Source of the DNA: Nostoc sp. KVJ20
Lineage (GTDB): Bacteria > Cyanobacteriota > Cyanobacteriia > Cyanobacteriales > Nostocaceae
Reading direction: 5' to 3'
Assembly (NCBI RefSeq): GCF_001712795.1
Contig: NZ_KV757652.1
Location: forward strand, 21,426 to 85,425
Length of the DNA stretch: 64,000 nt
Shown one piece after another: positions 61,684 through 64,000 of this stretch. Made by a program: the position numbers and the translations under genes. The notes beneath the pieces were generated by a model. It worked only from the letters and a program-made list of their open reading frames with translations, was not told the DNA's origin and did not search any database. Positions within the stretch are counted from its first letter, which is position 1. The number at the start of each line of letters is the position of its first letter.

Positions 61684-63786
61684 ATGTCTTACCCGATTCC
61701 GTCCAAAATGTGGCAGCGAGTCAGTATTGTGACACTGTTATTATTGATACCGTCAGTAGGAATTGCAATCTTACGTCAGTCTGCTACGGTTGCGGTTCCA
61801 GCTAATCAGATTCCTCCCAGTTCTACCCCAACAAGCTCCATTCTACCCAATCACCCTGACTACCAAGCACTCCAGGCATTGCTACAAAAGTATAGTTGTG
61901 TCGTTTCTGTCCAAAACTTTGGTACTCTTCCTGTAACCCGGACTGAGTTTGCCACCGTCTTGAATGCCTGTGTAAATCGGAGCAATGAGCTAATAGCGAC
62001 TGACCCCAAGATAGTCACCCAAGGGGATATGAAAACCCTACAACGCTTGCAGTCAGAATTTGCACCGGAGTTAGCAACCCTCAGAAATCAGATAAATGAA
62101 TTGGAAGCTCGTAGTCCTGTCACTCCAACTCAGGCTCCCAGAGAACGTACTCAAGCTGAGTCTACCCGAAAAACTCAACCAGTACCCACCGCCCCACCCC
62201 TTAGTATTCCCTCTGGCTCATCTGTGCAGGATCAAGTTTCTAACCGCCCTGTAAGCCCTACACGCCAAACTCGTAGCACTATTGGAAGGGTTGCCCCGGA
62301 ACCACAAACAGGTAGCAGATTCAATACAGAAAACTACAATCGGATTGACGATAATCCCTTTCATCGCGTTGGTAATGAACCCCTTTCCACCTTTTCGATT
62401 GATGTAGATACAGCATCCTACAGCAACGTGCGACGGTTTATTACTCAAGGGGAATTACCACCCAAGGATGCAGTGCGAATTGAGGAATTGATCAACTATT
62501 TTACTTACAATTATCCCCAACCAAAAGGCGATGCCGACGCTAGGCAGAGCCAGCGCCCTTTTTCCGTCACCACTGAAGTGGCTGCTGCTCCCTGGAATCC
62601 TCAACACAAGCTGGTACAGGTGGGTTTGCAAGGTAAACGCCTAGAGAGTGAAACCTTACCATCCAGCAACCTAGTATTTCTGATTGATGTCTCCGGTTCT
62701 ATGGATGACCCCAACAAATTACCCTTGGTGCAACAGTCCCTAAAATTGCTGGTGAATAAACTGCGTCCTGAAGATCGGGTAAGTTTGGTAGTTTACGCTG
62801 GGAATGCTGGATTGGTATTACCTGCTACTCCTGGTAGTCAGAAATCAAAGATTCTGGCGGCGATTGACCGCTTGGAGGCTGGAGGCTCTACTGCTGGCGG
62901 TCAGGGCATTGAACTCGCCTACAAAATAGCTAAACAAAGCTTCCTCAAGTCTGGAAATAATAGAGTAATTTTAGCTACCGATGGAGATTTTAACGTCGGG
63001 GTTTCTAGTGATGCCGACCTGACGCGATTAATTGAACAAAAGCGAGATCAGGGAATTTTCCTGACGGTGTTGGGATTTGGCACCGGCAATTATAAGGACG
63101 GAAAAATGGAGCAACTGGCTGATAAGGGTAATGGCAACTATGCTTACATCGATACCCTATTGGAAGCCAAAAAGGTTTTAGTTAACGATCTGAGGGGAAC
63201 TCTGTTTACCATTGCCAAGGATGTGAAAATTCAGGTGGAATTTAATCCAGCGAAAGTTCAGGCATATCGCTTGATTGGCTACGAAAACCGTCTGCTGCAA
63301 AACCAGGATTTCAATGACGATAAGAAAGATGCAGGGGATATTGGGGCTGGTCATTCTGTGACAGCGCTTTATGAAATAATTCCCACCGGCACGAAAAGCG
63401 ATGTGAAACTACCGGAGATAGACCCCTTGCGATATCAGCGTTCTGGTGAAACTGCCCCGGATACTGCCGGCAATGAGTTGATGCAGGTGAAATTGCGCTA
63501 TAAATTGCCCCAGGACAGCACCAGTCAACTAATTACCCAAACCATCCAAGATGTTGATTTGAGAGCCGACCAGATACCCTCCACAAACCTGAGATTTGCT
63601 GCTGCGGTGGCAACTTTTGGGATGCTGCTGCGTGACTCTGAGTATAAGGGGAATGCTAATTATGATTTGGTGATGAAATTGGCAACTCAAGGGAAGGGAG
63701 AAGATATGGAGGGCTATCGGGGTGAGTTTATTCGTTTGGTGGAGCAATCTAGGGGGTTGATGACGAGGACGGGGAGTAGGGAGTAG
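61684..63786 (+). CDS. VWA domain protein (YfbK-like, DUF3520)
   Basis: Exported protein of 700 residues. N-terminal signal (VSIVTLLLLIPSVGIAIL), then a short SLH-like segment (YQALQALLQKYSCVVSVQNFGTLPVTRTEFATVLNACV), a helical stretch and a Pro/Thr linker. A von Willebrand N-terminal region (FSTFSIDVDTASYSNVRRFI) and the VWA domain with MIDAS motif DVSGSMDD (about 338) follow, then a C-terminal YfbK-type DUF3520 region. Probably a metal-dependent adhesion or scaffold protein in the periplasm. The last codons (TGSRE and stop) lie in a GGGAGTA tandem repeat. Confidence 0.9.
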   Translation: MSYPIPSKMWQRVSIVTLLLLIPSVGIAILRQSATVAVPANQIPPSSTPTSSILPNHPDYQALQALLQKYSCVVSVQNFGTLPVTRTEFATVLNACVNRSNELIATDPKIVTQGDMKTLQRLQSEFAPELATLRNQINELEARSPVTPTQAPRERTQAESTRKTQPVPTAPPLSIPSGSSVQDQVSNRPVSPTRQTRSTIGRVAPEPQTGSRFNTENYNRIDDNPFHRVGNEPLSTFSIDVDTASYSNVRRFITQGELPPKDAVRIEELINYFTYNYPQPKGDADARQSQRPFSVTTEVAAAPWNPQHKLVQVGLQGKRLESETLPSSNLVFLIDVSGSMDDPNKLPLVQQSLKLLVNKLRPEDRVSLVVYAGNAGLVLPATPGSQKSKILAAIDRLEAGGSTAGGQGIELAYKIAKQSFLKSGNNRVILATDGDFNVGVSSDADLTRLIEQKRDQGIFLTVLGFGTGNYKDGKMEQLADKGNGNYAYIDTLLEAKKVLVNDLRGTLFTIAKDVKIQVEFNPAKVQAYRLIGYENRLLQNQDFNDDKKDAGDIGAGHSVTALYEIIPTGTKSDVKLPEIDPLRYQRSGETAPDTAGNELMQVKLRYKLPQDSTSQLITQTIQDVDLRADQIPSTNLRFAAAVATFGMLLRDSEYKGNANYDLVMKLATQGKGEDMEGYRGEFIRLVEQSRGLMTRTGSRE

Positions 63787-63797
63787 GGAGTAGGGAG
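63773..63797. repeat. Short tandem repeat (GGGAGTA)n overlapping the VWA stop codon
   Basis: Heptamer copies supply the last codons and the TAG of the VWA gene. Confidence 0.8.
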
Positions 63798-63813
63798 AAA
63801 ATTCTAGATCCAA

Positions 63814-63878
63814 AGACGCGATAAATCGCCGTCTCTACAAGGATCAATCTTTTGTAGAGACGGCGATTTATCGCGTCT
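63814..63878. repeat. Perfect 27-bp inverted repeat
   Basis: Arms 63814-63840 and 63852-63878, 11-nt loop, core AGACGCGATAAATCGCCGTC. Extended member of the GACGCGAT palindrome family seen at 32108 and 47567. It could also act as a 3'-end hairpin of the VWA transcript. The remaining bases to 64000 show no gene. Confidence 0.8.
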
Positions 63879-64000
63879 CTTGCCTTAACCGAACCGTATT
63901 GCGATGGGGGAGAGTAAAAAATTTGGTCAATAAGACTTATGCACTGTACAAATTAATCATGTCTGTATACTTTTGAGGAATATCTCACCTACGATCGCGT

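Overview
The window looks like chromosomal DNA of a filamentous, heterocyst-forming cyanobacterium of the Nostoc type (Nostocales). The evidence is the many GCGATCGC (HIP1) octamers on both strands, abundant heptameric short tandem repeats between genes, two DevBCA-type exporter operons, a tapered-terminus (TftA-like) morphogenesis protein, and a geosmin operon with two shell genes. I found no rRNA, tRNA, CRISPR array or intact insertion sequence. Interspersed palindromes and two MITE-like elements are present.

Layout. 0.3-8 kb: an OmpR-type response regulator (NblR-like), a DUF192 lipoprotein, a DUF2949 small protein, a class V aminotransferase, a 1.5 kb non-coding stretch with a candidate structured RNA and a decayed ORF, and leuS. 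8-14 kb: a GGCT-like protein, the ECF sigma factor/anti-sigma pair (sigG-sapG type) with a near-perfect GGAACTT-N16-TCTAA promoter, an L,D-transpeptidase, a ComFB protein and an M23 peptidase. This stretch is rich in envelope functions. 14-22.5 kb: two tandem devB-devC-devA operons and a divergent TetR regulator with palindromic operator candidates. 22.8-28 kb: an IF-3 paralogue that appears to start at AUU, a divergent DEAD-box RNA helicase, a YdcF protein and dnaG. 28-34.9 kb: a TftA-like cell-wall protein with substituted amidase active-site residues, a fused BsuBI/PstI-type methyltransferase-endonuclease, a TPR protein and an O-methyltransferase.

34.9-40.6 kb holds the most interesting locus: a bifunctional geosmin synthase followed on the same strand by two paralogous family 2B encapsulin shell proteins, each with an embedded cyclic-nucleotide-binding-like domain. 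Each synthase domain is followed by a low-complexity segment with the same GPxGLGTSAxRI motif, a good candidate for a cargo-loading signal. The operon is preceded by a 52-bp tandem repeat.

41.5-64 kb: housekeeping and envelope genes. These are a 2-hydroxyacid dehydrogenase, PIN/TRAM protein, hemW, a GalU-like nucleotidyltransferase, a THUMP RNA methyltransferase, a small acidic protein, a DUF3754 membrane protein, an FAD oxidoreductase, a repeat-containing surface protein, an S66 carboxypeptidase, a dynamin-like GTPase, a polysaccharide deacetylase, aspartoacylase, a glutathionyl-hydroquinone reductase and a VWA/YfbK protein. Tandem repeats reach into or abut several genes: the dnaG linker, the region before the methyltransferase start, and the 3' end of the VWA gene.
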